Source: Pseudosulfitobacter pseudonitzschiae (GTDB lineage Bacteria > Pseudomonadota > Alphaproteobacteria > Rhodobacterales > Rhodobacteraceae). Taken from it: 64,000 nt of DNA. The position numbers and the translations under genes are program-made. Positions 17,026 through 25,551 of the stretch are shown one piece after another. Numbering within the stretch: position 1 is the stretch's first letter; each line of letters begins with the position of its first letter. The notes beneath the pieces are model-generated. The model was not told the DNA's origin. It made no database searches and saw nothing but the letters and a program-made list of their open reading frames with translations. The DNA lies in contig NZ_CP022415.1 in the NCBI RefSeq assembly GCF_002222635.1, forward strand, positions 1,178,001 through 1,242,000, given 5' to 3'.

Positions 17026-17324
17026 CAGTTCACCTCGGTTTGTTTGCCGTGGGCATAGTTGGAGGGGCCTTTGGCGCGAAAGGCTTCGCGAAAGTGGGCG
17101 GGCGCGGGCGCACCGTTCGACGTGTCCACATCGGCCAGATAGGCGCCAACGACTTCGCCGGTTTGCTGTGCGGCTTCGATCAGCCGCAGGTCGGCGTGGG
17201 CTTCGTCGGTCAGCACTTCGGCATCGGCCAGTTGGCGGCTCCAGCCGTCACGGGTTTGATAGATCACGTCGCCCGCCAGAAGGTGGTTGGCAGTTACGAC
17301 TTTGGGTGTGTACGGTTTGGGCAT
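17025..17324 (-). CDS. DUF2849 protein of the sulfite reduction operon
   Basis: Protein of 99 residues. The N-terminus P-K-V-V-T-A-N-H-L-L-A-G-D-V-I-Y is the family signature, and the L-L-A-G-D-V pattern is shared by DUF2849 members. It sits between cysG and cysI, with one-base TGATG overlaps on both sides, so expression is tightly tied to siroheme and sulfite reductase production. No cysteine or obvious cofactor motif is present. The function is unknown; a helper role for CysI is an inference from strict gene order. Confidence 0.82.
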   Translation of the reverse strand: MPKPYTPKVVTANHLLAGDVIYQTRDGWSRQLADAEVLTDEAHADLRLIEAAQQTGEVVGAYLADVDTSNGAPAPAHFREAFRAKGPSNYAHGKQTEVN

Positions 17325-18718
17325 CACAGGGCCTCTTGCAGAATTTGGGCGATGGGTTGGGCTGCGGCCGCGCGCGGAGCGAGACCATAGAACATCAGGG
17401 CGGGGCCGGTCATGTAGGCATCTGTCAGGGTTTGCGGCAGACAGGCCAGCGTGGTGCCGATGATCCGCTGTTCGGGGCGCGAGGCGTTTTCGATCACGGT
17501 CACCGGTGTGGCGCGGTCGGCACCGTGCATTATCAGGCGACCCTGAATGAAGCGGGCGGATTTCTTGCCCATATAAATCGCGGCAACCTCGCCGGTCCGG
17601 GCCAGTGCGGCCCAGTCGTGATCAGCAAAGCCTTTCATGTCGTGGCCCGTCAGAAACCGCACCGAAGAGTTGCGGTTGCGCTTGGTCAGGCTTTGACCGA
17701 TGGCGGCCACGGCGGCAGAGGCCGAGGTGATACCGGGTACGATATGCCAGCCGATTTGCGCGTCGGTCACGGCGTCGATCTCTTCGTCCAGACGGCCAAA
17801 AACGGTGGCATCACCCGATTTCAGGCGCACCACCTGCGCGCCGGTGCGGGCGTGTTCGACGATCAGCGCGTTGATGTCATCTTGGGACATCGATGGGCCA
17901 AAGCCCTCTTTGCCAGCGTCGACCATCACCGCCTCGCGGCGGGCCAGTTCCAGGATTTCGGGGCTGATCAGGCGGTCGTGAATGACCACGTCGGCCTCGT
18001 CCAATGCGCGGCGGGCCTTGAGCGTCAGCAGTTCGGGGTCACCGGGGCCGGCACCGACAAAGGCCACGTGGCCTTCGCGGGCAGTGCGGGCCAGATGGGT
18101 TTCCAGCAGGTCATCCAACGCGGGGCGCACGGCGTCTTCTCCCGCTGCCATCGCGCGGGGGCCTGCGGTAAAGTAATAATCGCGCCAGAAATCGCGGCGC
18201 GGGCGTCCAAAGGGCAGGGCGTCGGCGGCACCGCGAAAGGCTTTGCCGATGCGGGCCAGTGTGCCCAGAGTGGTGGGCAGGCGTTCTTCCAGATCGGCCT
18301 TGATCGCGCGGGCCAGCACGGGGGCTGCCCCTTCGGTGCCGATGGCGACTGTCACGGGATCGCGGTCGACGATGGCGGGGGTGATGAATTCGCTGTCGTG
18401 CAGGTTGTCGACGATGTTGACCAGCGCGCCGTCGGCCTTGGCGATGGCGGCGGTGCGCGCGTCTTCGGCCTCGTCTTCGTCGGCGGCATAGAACAGCGCA
18501 GCATTGCGCGCGTCACCGGCCTGCAAGGCGCGGCGCACCAGCGTCAGCTTGCCTTGGGACGCCCATATTTCGATCTGCGCGTCGGCACGGGCGGCGAACA
18601 CGGTGATCGCAGCCTGCGATTTCATCAGCAGGCGCAGCTTGGCCAATGCGGCTTCGCCACCGCCCGAAAGGACGATGCTGCGGCCCTCGGTGGCCAGAAA
18701 GATCGGAAAATGGTTCAT
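17324..18718 (-). CDS. cysG: Siroheme synthase
   Basis: Trifunctional enzyme of 464 residues that makes siroheme from uroporphyrinogen III. The N-terminal part (from FLATEGRSIVLSGGGEAALAK) is the precorrin-2 dehydrogenase/ferrochelatase. The C-terminal methyltransferase begins at about residue 215 with V-A-F-V-G-A-G-P-G-D-P-E-L-L-T-L-K-A and contains V-R-L-K-S-G-D-A and V-P-G-I-T-S-A. The frame is open to 19132, but those codons overlap the divergent regulator. The family N-terminus begins at the ATG at 18718. It is first in the operon cysG-DUF2849-cysI-cysH-DUF934-fpr. Confidence 0.92.
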   Translation of the reverse strand: MNHFPIFLATEGRSIVLSGGGEAALAKLRLLMKSQAAITVFAARADAQIEIWASQGKLTLVRRALQAGDARNAALFYAADEDEAEDARTAAIAKADGALVNIVDNLHDSEFITPAIVDRDPVTVAIGTEGAAPVLARAIKADLEERLPTTLGTLARIGKAFRGAADALPFGRPRRDFWRDYYFTAGPRAMAAGEDAVRPALDDLLETHLARTAREGHVAFVGAGPGDPELLTLKARRALDEADVVIHDRLISPEILELARREAVMVDAGKEGFGPSMSQDDINALIVEHARTGAQVVRLKSGDATVFGRLDEEIDAVTDAQIGWHIVPGITSASAAVAAIGQSLTKRNRNSSVRFLTGHDMKGFADHDWAALARTGEVAAIYMGKKSARFIQGRLIMHGADRATPVTVIENASRPEQRIIGTTLACLPQTLTDAYMTGPALMFYGLAPRAAAAQPIAQILQEAL

Positions 18719-18864
18719 GGCGCTGCGATCCCGTGCTTCGTTGACTTGAGTGTATATATAGGAAATATTCCCCCTGTGACGCCATATGCTCGCGCAGATA
18801 AGGACATACGTTCTGTACTGCGGTGCAAGAGGAACACCCGTACTGACATGAGAGGAATGCGCGA
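18719..18864. promoter_or_regulatory. Divergent promoter region of the cysG operon and its Lrp-type regulator
   Basis: 146 bp between two diverging starts. An AT-rich core (TGTATATATAGG) is followed by GGAA-ATA-TTCC arms. Lrp-type proteins typically bind such shared regions; no exact site can be fixed by eye. Confidence 0.35.
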
Positions 18865-19326
18865 ATGACTGTTCGCATCGACGATACAGACCGGAAGATT
18901 TTGGCAGAACTGCAACGCGATGCCAGCCAGTCACTGGACGAAATTGCCAAAGCAGTCGGCAGTTCCAAGACACCTGTCTGGAACCGGATTCGCAAATTGC
19001 GTGATGGTGGCGTGATCGGTCAGCACACGGTTTTTCTGGATGCCGACGCGCTGGGGTTCGAGGCGTGCTTTTTCGTGCTGATCCGCACATCCGAACATGA
19101 CGCCGCTTGGCAGGCGCGGTTTCTAAAGGCACTGAAAGACCGCGCGGAAGTGCAAGAGGCGCACAGGCTGGCGGGCGACATCGACTATATCCTGAAGGTG
19201 CGGGTGAAGAACGCCCGCGCCTATGACGTGTTCTATCAGGCGCTGATTTCCGAGGTGAAGGTCCACAACGTCACGGCGCTGTTGTCGATGGAAGAAATCA
19301 AATCGACCACGATGCTACCGCTATAG
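18865..19326 (+). CDS. Lrp/AsnC-family transcriptional regulator
   Basis: Protein of 153 residues. An N-terminal winged helix-turn-helix (D-R-K-I-L-A-E-L-Q-R-D-A, E-I-A-K-A-V-G-S-S-K-T-P-V-W-N-R-I-R-K-L) is followed by an RAM effector domain (Q-E-A-H-R-L-A-G-D-I-D-Y-I-L-K-V). Divergent placement beside cysG suggests it controls sulfate assimilation, with an amino acid (perhaps cysteine) as effector; the effector is inference. GAGAGGA precedes the ATG. Its TAG and the TAG of the convergent P450 gene lie in one 6-bp palindrome (19321-19326). Confidence 0.88.
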   Translation: MTVRIDDTDRKILAELQRDASQSLDEIAKAVGSSKTPVWNRIRKLRDGGVIGQHTVFLDADALGFEACFFVLIRTSEHDAAWQARFLKALKDRAEVQEAHRLAGDIDYILKVRVKNARAYDVFYQALISEVKVHNVTALLSMEEIKSTTMLPL

Positions 19327-20487
19327 GCGGACCATCAGCTGTTCCAGCTTGTGAAAGTGGAAGCTGTCGGCGTAGCGCGGCGCGTCAGCCTCGTGCAGGT
19401 CGGGGCAGGCGTCGAACAGCGCTGTCAGCGCCACCTGCATTTCCAACCGCGCCAGCGGTGCACCCACGCAAAAATGCATTCCCCCGCCAAAGGCCAGATG
19501 CGCCGTCGCCTTGCGGTCGGGGTCAAAGCGGTCGGGGGCGGTATAGACCGCCGGATCACGCCCCGCAGCGCCCAGCATCAGTGCCACCTGATCGCCGGGA
19601 GAAAGCGTCTGGTCGCCAACTGTGACCTGCTCATAGGCGTAGCGCGTGAACATGTGCAGCGGCGGGTCAAAGCGCAGAACCTCTTCGACAACTTGCGGAG
19701 TGATCGCGGGCACGCTGTTTTGCAGCAGGCAATGCACGGCGTTGCCCAGCGAATGTACCGTCGCCTCGTGGCCCGCATTCAGCAGCAGCACGCAGGTGCC
19801 AATCAGGCTGTTGGTGCTGAGTTTCTGGCCGTCTTCTTCGGCGGCGATCAGCCGGGTGATCAGATCATCACGCGGATCATCGCGGCGCGCGTCGATATAG
19901 CCGCGCAAAAAGTCGGAAAATTCGCGCGCGGCGGTGTTGGCCGCATCCTCGATCGCACGGTCCCGGCCCGCCTGATACATCGCCACCATCGCCGAGGACC
20001 AGCGCAACAGGTCTGGGCCCATCTCTTCGGGGACACCCAGCAAACGCGCAATCACCCGCACCGGCACTTCGGTGCAATAGGCGGGGATCAGGTCGAAATC
20101 GGCATCGCGGGGAAATCTGGCAATCAGGTCCGCGCAAATCTCTTCGATGTCGCCTTGCAGCCCCGCAATCCGGCGCGACGTGAACGCACGCAGCACCAGC
20201 CCGCGCAGTTCGGTGTGGCGGGGCGGTTCGTGTTCCAGCATCGAATGTTCTTCGACTGCGTAAAAGTCCGTCAGATGGTCCGGCACCGGCATCCGCAACT
20301 CGTCCGGTATTTCGCGGCCCAGCCGTTTGTCGCGCAACAGCGCATGGACTGTGGCGTGGTCAAAGGCCGCCAACATGCCATAATCATTCCAGTACAGCAC
20401 CGGCCCCGTGGCACGGGCCGTGTCGTAAAATCGGTAGGGGTCTTGCACAAAGGCGGGATCAAGCGGGGATTGGTCAAGTGTTATCAT
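19321..20487 (-). CDS. Cytochrome P450
   Basis: Soluble bacterial P450 of 388 residues. The heme loop F-G-G-G-M-H-F-C-V-G-A-P-L-A-R has the proximal Cys at about 340. The I-helix oxygen motif is L-N-A-G-H-E-A-T (A-G-x-E-[AT]-T type). The K-helix E-x-x-R is E-V-L-R. It resembles CYP families acting on terpenes or fatty acids, but the substrate cannot be read from sequence. No ferredoxin or reductase gene adjoins it, so the redox partners must be elsewhere. The open frame extends far upstream without homology; the ATG at 20487 fits the family N-terminus. Confidence 0.9.
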   Translation of the reverse strand: MITLDQSPLDPAFVQDPYRFYDTARATGPVLYWNDYGMLAAFDHATVHALLRDKRLGREIPDELRMPVPDHLTDFYAVEEHSMLEHEPPRHTELRGLVLRAFTSRRIAGLQGDIEEICADLIARFPRDADFDLIPAYCTEVPVRVIARLLGVPEEMGPDLLRWSSAMVAMYQAGRDRAIEDAANTAAREFSDFLRGYIDARRDDPRDDLITRLIAAEEDGQKLSTNSLIGTCVLLLNAGHEATVHSLGNAVHCLLQNSVPAITPQVVEEVLRFDPPLHMFTRYAYEQVTVGDQTLSPGDQVALMLGAAGRDPAVYTAPDRFDPDRKATAHLAFGGGMHFCVGAPLARLEMQVALTALFDACPDLHEADAPRYADSFHFHKLEQLMVRL

Positions 20488-20547
20488 GGGTGCAGATGAT
20501 AGCGTGGCTCTGGTCTTTGCAAGGCTGACGTTGGTAAACTCTGGCGC

Positions 20548-22299
20548 ATGACCGGACATATCCGCAAACGCAATCTGATCGTGCTGGGCTTTGTCGCCTT
20601 GGTGGCTTTGGCCGCTTTGGGCTTGTGGCGCTATGGCTATGTTCAGGCGCTGGACCGATTGCAGCGGCAGGGCGAGTCCGATCTGGCGCTGGCGTCGGAC
20701 CGGCTGACTGCGCAATTGCAGCGGTATCGCGAACTGGCGGTGTTCATGTCCGAACACCCCGCCGTGCGGGCCGTATTGGAAGGGGGCGGCGCCGCGCCTG
20801 CCAATGCATTGTTTCAGGACGTGGCTGACAAGACGTCGGCGCTGGATGTGATTCTGGTGGATTTTTCGGGTCGTGTGCGGGCGGCGGCGAACGGAACCGG
20901 AGGAATGAATCTGGGCAGCACGGCCTATGTACGGCGTGCAATGCAAGGGGCGTTGGGCACCGGTCACGGGGTGGGGACGCCATTGCAGGGGCGCGCCTAT
21001 TACCACGCGGCACCGATATTTGGCGATACCACGGGGCGGGTGATCGGTGCGGTGATCGTCGCCGCAGACGTCAATGCGCTCGAGGCCGACTGGCGCGGGT
21101 CGAACCCTGCTGTGTTTCTGACCGATGCACAGGGGGTGGTTTTTGTCTCGAACCGGTCCGAGCTGTTGTTCTGGCAGCGACAGGGCGGGCAGGGCGCGTT
21201 GTCCCAACCGCGCGGCACCAGACCCGCGTTCACCTACCATACGACCGCAGGCTATGACATCTGGCACCAGATGTGGGATCCGTATCTGCCGCGCGAAGCT
21301 TTGCACATCACGCGGCCCTTGCCGGTCATCGGTTTTCTGGGGGCTGCGTTGATCGACATCGCGCCAGCGCAGCGCATCGCGCTGTTGCAGGCGGCGGCCT
21401 TTGCCGCGCTTTGTCTGGCCTTTGGTGCACTGCTGCTGGTCGCGACCGAGCGGCGGCGCACTCTGGCGCAGGCCAATGCGCTGCTAGAGGCGCGGGTGGC
21501 CGAGCGGACAGCCGCCCTTGTTGGAACCAACGCGCAATTGCTGCGCGAGGCCGCCGAGCGTGAAGAAGCGCAAGCGGCGCTGGCGCGTGCGCAGGCCGAT
21601 CTGGTGCAGGCAGGCAAGTTGGGTGCGCTTGGCCATCTCAGCGCGGGCATCAGCCACGAGTTGAACCAGCCGCTGATGGCCATCGGGTCATTTGCGGAAA
21701 ACGGTCTGACCTTTATGGACAAGAACCGCCCCGAGCGCGCCCGCGAGAACCTGTCGCGGATCAGTGAAATGGCGCAGCGGATGGCGCGCATCATCAGCAA
21801 TCTGCGCGCCTTTGCACGGCAGGAAAGCTCACCTTCCGTGCAGGTGGACGTTTGCGAAGTGTTGCGCAGTGCGTTCGAAATCACCGGCCCGCGTCTGCGC
21901 GAGGCGGATGTGACCGCGACATTGCAGGCGCCCGAGACACCCGTTTGGGTGCGTGGCGGCGATGTGCGGCTGGGTCAGGTGTTTGTGAACCTGATCACCA
22001 ATGCCGTCGACGCGATGGAGGGCAGGCCCGTCCGTGCGCTGCACATCACCGTTCAGGATGGCGCGCAGCCTTCGGTTACCGTGCGCGACACCGGGCCGGG
22101 CATCGACGTGCCCGATCAGGTCTTTGATCCGTTCTATACCACCAAAAGTCAGGGCGGTGCCGAGGGCATGGGGCTGGGGCTGTCGATTTCCTATGGCATC
22201 GTGCAAAGCTTTGGCGGAGAGATACGTGGCGAAAACACGGGCGAGGGGGCTGCCTTTACCGTGCAACTGGTCCCTTGGGATGAAAGCGAGGCGGCATGA
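20548..22299 (+). CDS. dctB: DctB-like sensor histidine kinase
   Basis: Membrane kinase of 583 residues. One transmembrane helix (about 10-30), a periplasmic double-PDC-like sensor (about 31-280), a second helix (about 275-298: LLQAAAFAALCLAFGALLLVA), a coiled coil, then the kinase core. H-box G-I-S-H-E-L-N-Q-P has His370. N-box is N-L-I-T-N-A-V-D-A-M, and the G-boxes are D-T-G-P-G-I and G-M-G-L-G-L-S. DctB senses C4-dicarboxylates and phosphorylates DctD. It overlaps the regulator gene by 4 bp and lies before dctPQM, which supports the assignment. Ligand identity is inferred. Confidence 0.88.
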   Translation: MTGHIRKRNLIVLGFVALVALAALGLWRYGYVQALDRLQRQGESDLALASDRLTAQLQRYRELAVFMSEHPAVRAVLEGGGAAPANALFQDVADKTSALDVILVDFSGRVRAAANGTGGMNLGSTAYVRRAMQGALGTGHGVGTPLQGRAYYHAAPIFGDTTGRVIGAVIVAADVNALEADWRGSNPAVFLTDAQGVVFVSNRSELLFWQRQGGQGALSQPRGTRPAFTYHTTAGYDIWHQMWDPYLPREALHITRPLPVIGFLGAALIDIAPAQRIALLQAAAFAALCLAFGALLLVATERRRTLAQANALLEARVAERTAALVGTNAQLLREAAEREEAQAALARAQADLVQAGKLGALGHLSAGISHELNQPLMAIGSFAENGLTFMDKNRPERARENLSRISEMAQRMARIISNLRAFARQESSPSVQVDVCEVLRSAFEITGPRLREADVTATLQAPETPVWVRGGDVRLGQVFVNLITNAVDAMEGRPVRALHITVQDGAQPSVTVRDTGPGIDVPDQVFDPFYTTKSQGGAEGMGLGLSISYGIVQSFGGEIRGENTGEGAAFTVQLVPWDESEAA

Positions 22300-23525
22300 G
22301 CATTCGGGTTCTGGTGGTGGATGATGATGCCGCCGTGCGTGATGCGGTGGTGCAGACGCTGGAGCTGGCGGACCTTGATCCGCTGGCAGCCGGTTCGTTC
22401 GTCGCGGCCAAGGATCACATCACACCTGATTTTGACGGGGTGATCCTGTCCGATATGCGGATGCCGGGGCGCGACGGGTTTCATTTGTTGCAATATGCGC
22501 TGGCTCAGGATCGCGACCTGCCGGTGATCTTGCTGACCGGGCAGGGAGATATTCCTACGGCTGTGGATGCGATGGCCAAGGGCGCGTTCGGGTTTCTGGA
22601 AAAACCATGCGCGCCCGCCGACCTGCTGGCGACGGTTGAACGCGGTCTGAAAACCCGTGCCCTGGTGCTGGAAAACCGTCGTTTGCGGGCGCTGGTCCAC
22701 AGCGGTGATGCCGCAGAGCGGATGTTGTTCGGTCAGTCGGAACTGGCCCATACCCTGCGCGCGCGGGTGCGCCAGTTGGCGGCGGTTGAAACGCAGGTGC
22801 TGGTACAGGGCGCACCGGGCACCGGTGTGTCAAAGGTGGCCGAGGTGGTGCATCTGTGTTCGCCGCGCTCGAAAGCACCTTTTGTCAAACGCGCCAGCGC
22901 AGGGCTGGAGCCGGACGCGCTACGCGAAGCGTTTAAAGAGGCGCAGGCCGGCAGCCTGTTCATCGACGAGATCAGCCAGATGCCTGCCGCCACCCAGATG
23001 ACACTGGCCAGCGCGCTTGAGGGCGGTTTGCCGTGTCGACTGATCGCGGGCAGCACGCAGGATTTGCAGGCGGCGGTCGACAACGGGCTGCTGAACGCCG
23101 ACCTCTATTACGGGATTGAAATGATGCCGGTGCGTATTCCCTCCCTGTCCGAACGTCCCGAGGATATACCGGTGCTGTTTCGTCACTATGTCGAACAAGC
23201 GGCCGAACAGGCAGGCCTGAGCACACCCGAGATCAGCACGGATCACCTTGCGGCATTGATGGCGCAGGACTGGCCCGGCAACGCGCGGTCGTTGATGAGT
23301 GCAGCCATGCGTTTTGTGCTGGGTATGCCCGAAGACATGGCCGAGGCCGCCGAACTGGGGCTGAGCGAGCAATTGGCGCGGGTCGAACGTGCGCTGTTGA
23401 TCGCGGCACTGGGGCGGCAGAACGGACATGCAAGTGCGGCGGCATCCGCCCTGAAATTGCCGCGCAAAACCTTCTACGACAAACTGGCCCGCTACGGGAT
23501 TCGGGCAGAGGACTATCGGCGCTAG
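22296..23525 (+). CDS. dctD: DctD-like response regulator with a degenerate sigma-54 activator domain
   Basis: Protein of 409 residues, about 30-40 shorter than usual DctD. The receiver is intact (D9-D11, phospho-acceptor D53, K103). The AAA+ domain is eroded. Walker A reads GAPGTGVSK (172-180), with Val where GxxGTGK has Lys. The E-L-F-G-H-E-K-G-A-F-T-G-A stretch that contacts sigma-54 is missing between residues 200 and 218. Walker B (L-F-I-D-E-I, 221-226) remains. The R-x-D-L-Y-Y-R-L arginine-finger segment reads N-A-D-L-Y-Y-G-I. The Fis-type DNA-binding helix at the C-terminus (S-A-L-K-L-P-R-K-T-F-Y-D-K-L) is kept. It probably binds DNA but does not act through sigma-54. Confidence 0.85.
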   Translation: MSIRVLVVDDDAAVRDAVVQTLELADLDPLAAGSFVAAKDHITPDFDGVILSDMRMPGRDGFHLLQYALAQDRDLPVILLTGQGDIPTAVDAMAKGAFGFLEKPCAPADLLATVERGLKTRALVLENRRLRALVHSGDAAERMLFGQSELAHTLRARVRQLAAVETQVLVQGAPGTGVSKVAEVVHLCSPRSKAPFVKRASAGLEPDALREAFKEAQAGSLFIDEISQMPAATQMTLASALEGGLPCRLIAGSTQDLQAAVDNGLLNADLYYGIEMMPVRIPSLSERPEDIPVLFRHYVEQAAEQAGLSTPEISTDHLAALMAQDWPGNARSLMSAAMRFVLGMPEDMAEAAELGLSEQLARVERALLIAALGRQNGHASAAASALKLPRKTFYDKLARYGIRAEDYRR

Positions 23526-23528
23526 GCC

Positions 23529-23579
23529 TGTGCGGATTTCCGCACATGCGGTACAGGATGGTGTGTGGGTTTCCGCACG
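23529..23579. promoter_or_regulatory. Tandem palindromes upstream of dctPQM, likely DctD sites
   Basis: Site 1 (23529-23546) is TGTGCGGA-TT-TCCGCACA, a perfect 8-bp palindrome. Site 2 (23562-23579) is TGTGTGGG-TT-TCCGCACG, an imperfect copy. Their centres are 33 bp apart, about three helical turns. They start 4 bp after the dctD stop codon. No GG-N10-GC (-24/-12) promoter was found between here and dctP. Confidence 0.65.
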
Positions 23580-23776
23580 GTGCCGTTTGGTTGACGGGAA
23601 AGGTTGCATTAAAAACTCCACGCAACAACTTGTAAAATATATATAAATTACCATATTTTTGCCGCGCCTCACGCAGTGTTGCGTCCCGTCCCCTTGCTGC
23701 TGTTCACTCTTGCGTGACGCGACGCTTGGGAGAGGGTCGCGCAGATATGCAAAAAGCAAACTCTGGGAGGAGTATC

Positions 23777-24781
23777 ATGAAGTTTTTTACCGCCGCAGCC
23801 GTGGCCCTGAGCCTGTCCGTTTCCGCTGGTGCCGTACAGGCCGCCTGTGACGACGGCGAAATCGTGATCAAATTCAGCCACGTCACCAACACAGACAAAC
23901 ACCCCAAAGGCATCGCCGCCTCGCTGCTGGAACAGCGCGTGAACGACGAGATGGACGGCAAGGTGTGCATGGAAGTGTTCCCGAACTCGACACTTTACAA
24001 TGACAATCAGGTGCTGGAAGCGATGCTGCAAGGCGACGTGCAAATGGCCGCGCCCTCGCTGTCGAAATTCGAGCAGTTCACCAAACAGTTCCGCATTTTC
24101 GATCTGCCGTTCATGTTCACCAACATCGACGCGGTTGACCAGTTCCAGACTTCGGAAACCGGTCAGGCGATGAAAGAATCGATGACACGCCGCGGCCTGT
24201 TGGGGCTGGCGTTCTGGCACAACGGCATGAAACAGATGTCGGCCAATGTGCCGCTGTTGCAACCCACCGACGCCAACGGTCTGAAGTTCCGCGTGCAGAA
24301 CTCGGACGTGCTCAAGGCGCAGATGGCGGCATTGGGGGGCTCGCCCCAGCCGATGGCATTTTCCGAAGTGTACGGCGCGCTGCAAACCGGCGTTGTGGAC
24401 GGTCAGGAAAACACGTGGTCGAACATCTATGGCAAGAAGTTCTTTGAAGTTCAGGACGGAGTGACCGAAACCAACCACGGCATCATCGACTATCTGGTGG
24501 TGACCTCGACCGACTTCTGGGACAGCCTTGATGACGACACCCGCACACAGCTGGCCACGATCATCGAAGAGGTTTCGACATCGCGCAACGCAGAATCCAC
24601 CCGCGTGAACGCCGAGGCCAAACAAGCGATCATCGACGCAGGCGGTGTTGTGCGTGAACTGACAGCCGACCAGCGTCAGGCATGGGTCGACACGATGAAA
24701 CCCGTCTGGGAAGAGTTCAAGGGCGACGTGGGCCAAGAGAACATCGACGCTGCACAGACGATCAACGCCACAATCAACTAA
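23777..24781 (+). CDS. dctP: TRAP transporter solute-binding protein, DctP type
   Basis: Periplasmic protein of 334 residues. Signal peptide of 23 residues (MKFFTAAAVALSLSVSAGAVQA). Family marks are I-K-F-S-H-V near the mature N-terminus, the L-K-F-R-V-Q segment with the Arg that salt-bridges the substrate carboxylate, and D-G-Q-E-N-T-W-S-N-I. These support a C4-dicarboxylate or related organic acid ligand. GGGAGGAG (23765-23772) precedes the ATG. It is first in dctPQM, directly after the dctBD pair, and probably induced by it. Confidence 0.92.
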   Translation: MKFFTAAAVALSLSVSAGAVQAACDDGEIVIKFSHVTNTDKHPKGIAASLLEQRVNDEMDGKVCMEVFPNSTLYNDNQVLEAMLQGDVQMAAPSLSKFEQFTKQFRIFDLPFMFTNIDAVDQFQTSETGQAMKESMTRRGLLGLAFWHNGMKQMSANVPLLQPTDANGLKFRVQNSDVLKAQMAALGGSPQPMAFSEVYGALQTGVVDGQENTWSNIYGKKFFEVQDGVTETNHGIIDYLVVTSTDFWDSLDDDTRTQLATIIEEVSTSRNAESTRVNAEAKQAIIDAGGVVRELTADQRQAWVDTMKPVWEEFKGDVGQENIDAAQTINATIN

Positions 24782-24797
24782 GCCGCTTCAGGCTTGC

Positions 24798-24829
24798 GCG
24801 CCCGGCCGTTATTGAAAATGGCCGGGCGC
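24798..24829 (+). other. dctP-dctQ intercistronic hairpin
   Basis: GCGCCCGGCC (24798-24807) and GGCCGGGCGC (24820-24829) form a perfect 10-bp stem with a 12-nt loop and no T-run. Such hairpins behind a binding-protein gene usually protect its mRNA 3' end and lower expression of the membrane genes. Confidence 0.65.
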
Positions 24830-24858
24830 AGTCTTTCACACATCATCGGAGGGGCGGT

Positions 24859-25548
24859 ATGGCACAGCGCTATGAACCCAAATCCAGGCTGGGCCGCATC
24901 GTGAACGAGATCGAAGAGACCGTGATCGCGCTGCTGCTGGCGGGTATGACTATCATCACATTTGTCAACGTTGTGCTGCGTTACGGGTTCAACACCGGCC
25001 TTATCTGGGGCCTGGAAATGGTGACCTTTTTGTTTGCGTGGCTGGTTCTGTTCGGTGTTAGCTATGCGGTGAAAACCACCGCGCATCTGGGCGTGGACGC
25101 GGTGATCAACCTGTTCAGCATGCCGGTTCGCCGGATCATCGCGCTGGTTGCAGCGGCCGTTTGCATCTTTTACGCGGTGCTGCTGCTGAAGGGCGCGTGG
25201 GACTATTGGGCCAACTTTGCCAATCTGCCACAAACCACCGGCACCGTGTTTCCCACCGGTTTTGAAGAGATGAAACGCTCGTCCTATCGCGGCTGGTACG
25301 AGGTGATCGACATTCCGTTTCCCGCGTGGCTGACGTGGATCGAACCGATCATGAACGAAGGCGAGGCCTACGAGAAAATCCCGCGCTTCATTCCCTATGC
25401 AATGCTGCCCTTTGGCATGGCGCTGCTGTTGTTCCGCTTTGTTCAGGCCGGCGTGCGTGTCTGGACGGGTGCGTCTGACAGCCTGATCGTCAGCCACGAA
25501 GCCGAAGACGACGTCGAAGCCGTCGCACATATGAACCGCGAGGGTTAA
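24859..25548 (+). CDS. dctQ: TRAP transporter small permease, DctQ type
   Basis: Protein of 229 residues with four hydrophobic helices (about 18-40, 52-72, 90-115 and 175-200). The first bears the E-E-T-V-I-A-L-L-L-A-G-M and N-V-V-L-R-Y-G-F-N pattern typical of DctQ. It pairs with DctM in the inner membrane. A long loop between helices 3 and 4 (about 40 residues, R-S-S-Y-R-G-W-Y-E-V) makes it larger than the common 160-180 residue DctQ. CGGAGGGG precedes the ATG, and three bases separate it from dctM. Confidence 0.9.
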   Translation: MAQRYEPKSRLGRIVNEIEETVIALLLAGMTIITFVNVVLRYGFNTGLIWGLEMVTFLFAWLVLFGVSYAVKTTAHLGVDAVINLFSMPVRRIIALVAAAVCIFYAVLLLKGAWDYWANFANLPQTTGTVFPTGFEEMKRSSYRGWYEVIDIPFPAWLTWIEPIMNEGEAYEKIPRFIPYAMLPFGMALLLFRFVQAGVRVWTGASDSLIVSHEAEDDVEAVAHMNREG

Positions 25549-25551
25549 GCC

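Noticed and set aside
14737-17058. A 773-codon plus-strand frame across cysH and cysI
   Set aside because: Shadow of two well-identified enzymes on the other strand; its translation has no recognisable domain.
17168-18868. A 566-codon plus-strand frame across cysG
   Set aside because: Shadow; the minus strand encodes full siroheme synthase motifs.
23580-23776. Sigma-54 promoter before dctP (TTGGTTGAC...GGTTGCA looked promising)
   Set aside because: The GG-to-GC spacing is 15 instead of 10, which does not allow sigma-54 binding.
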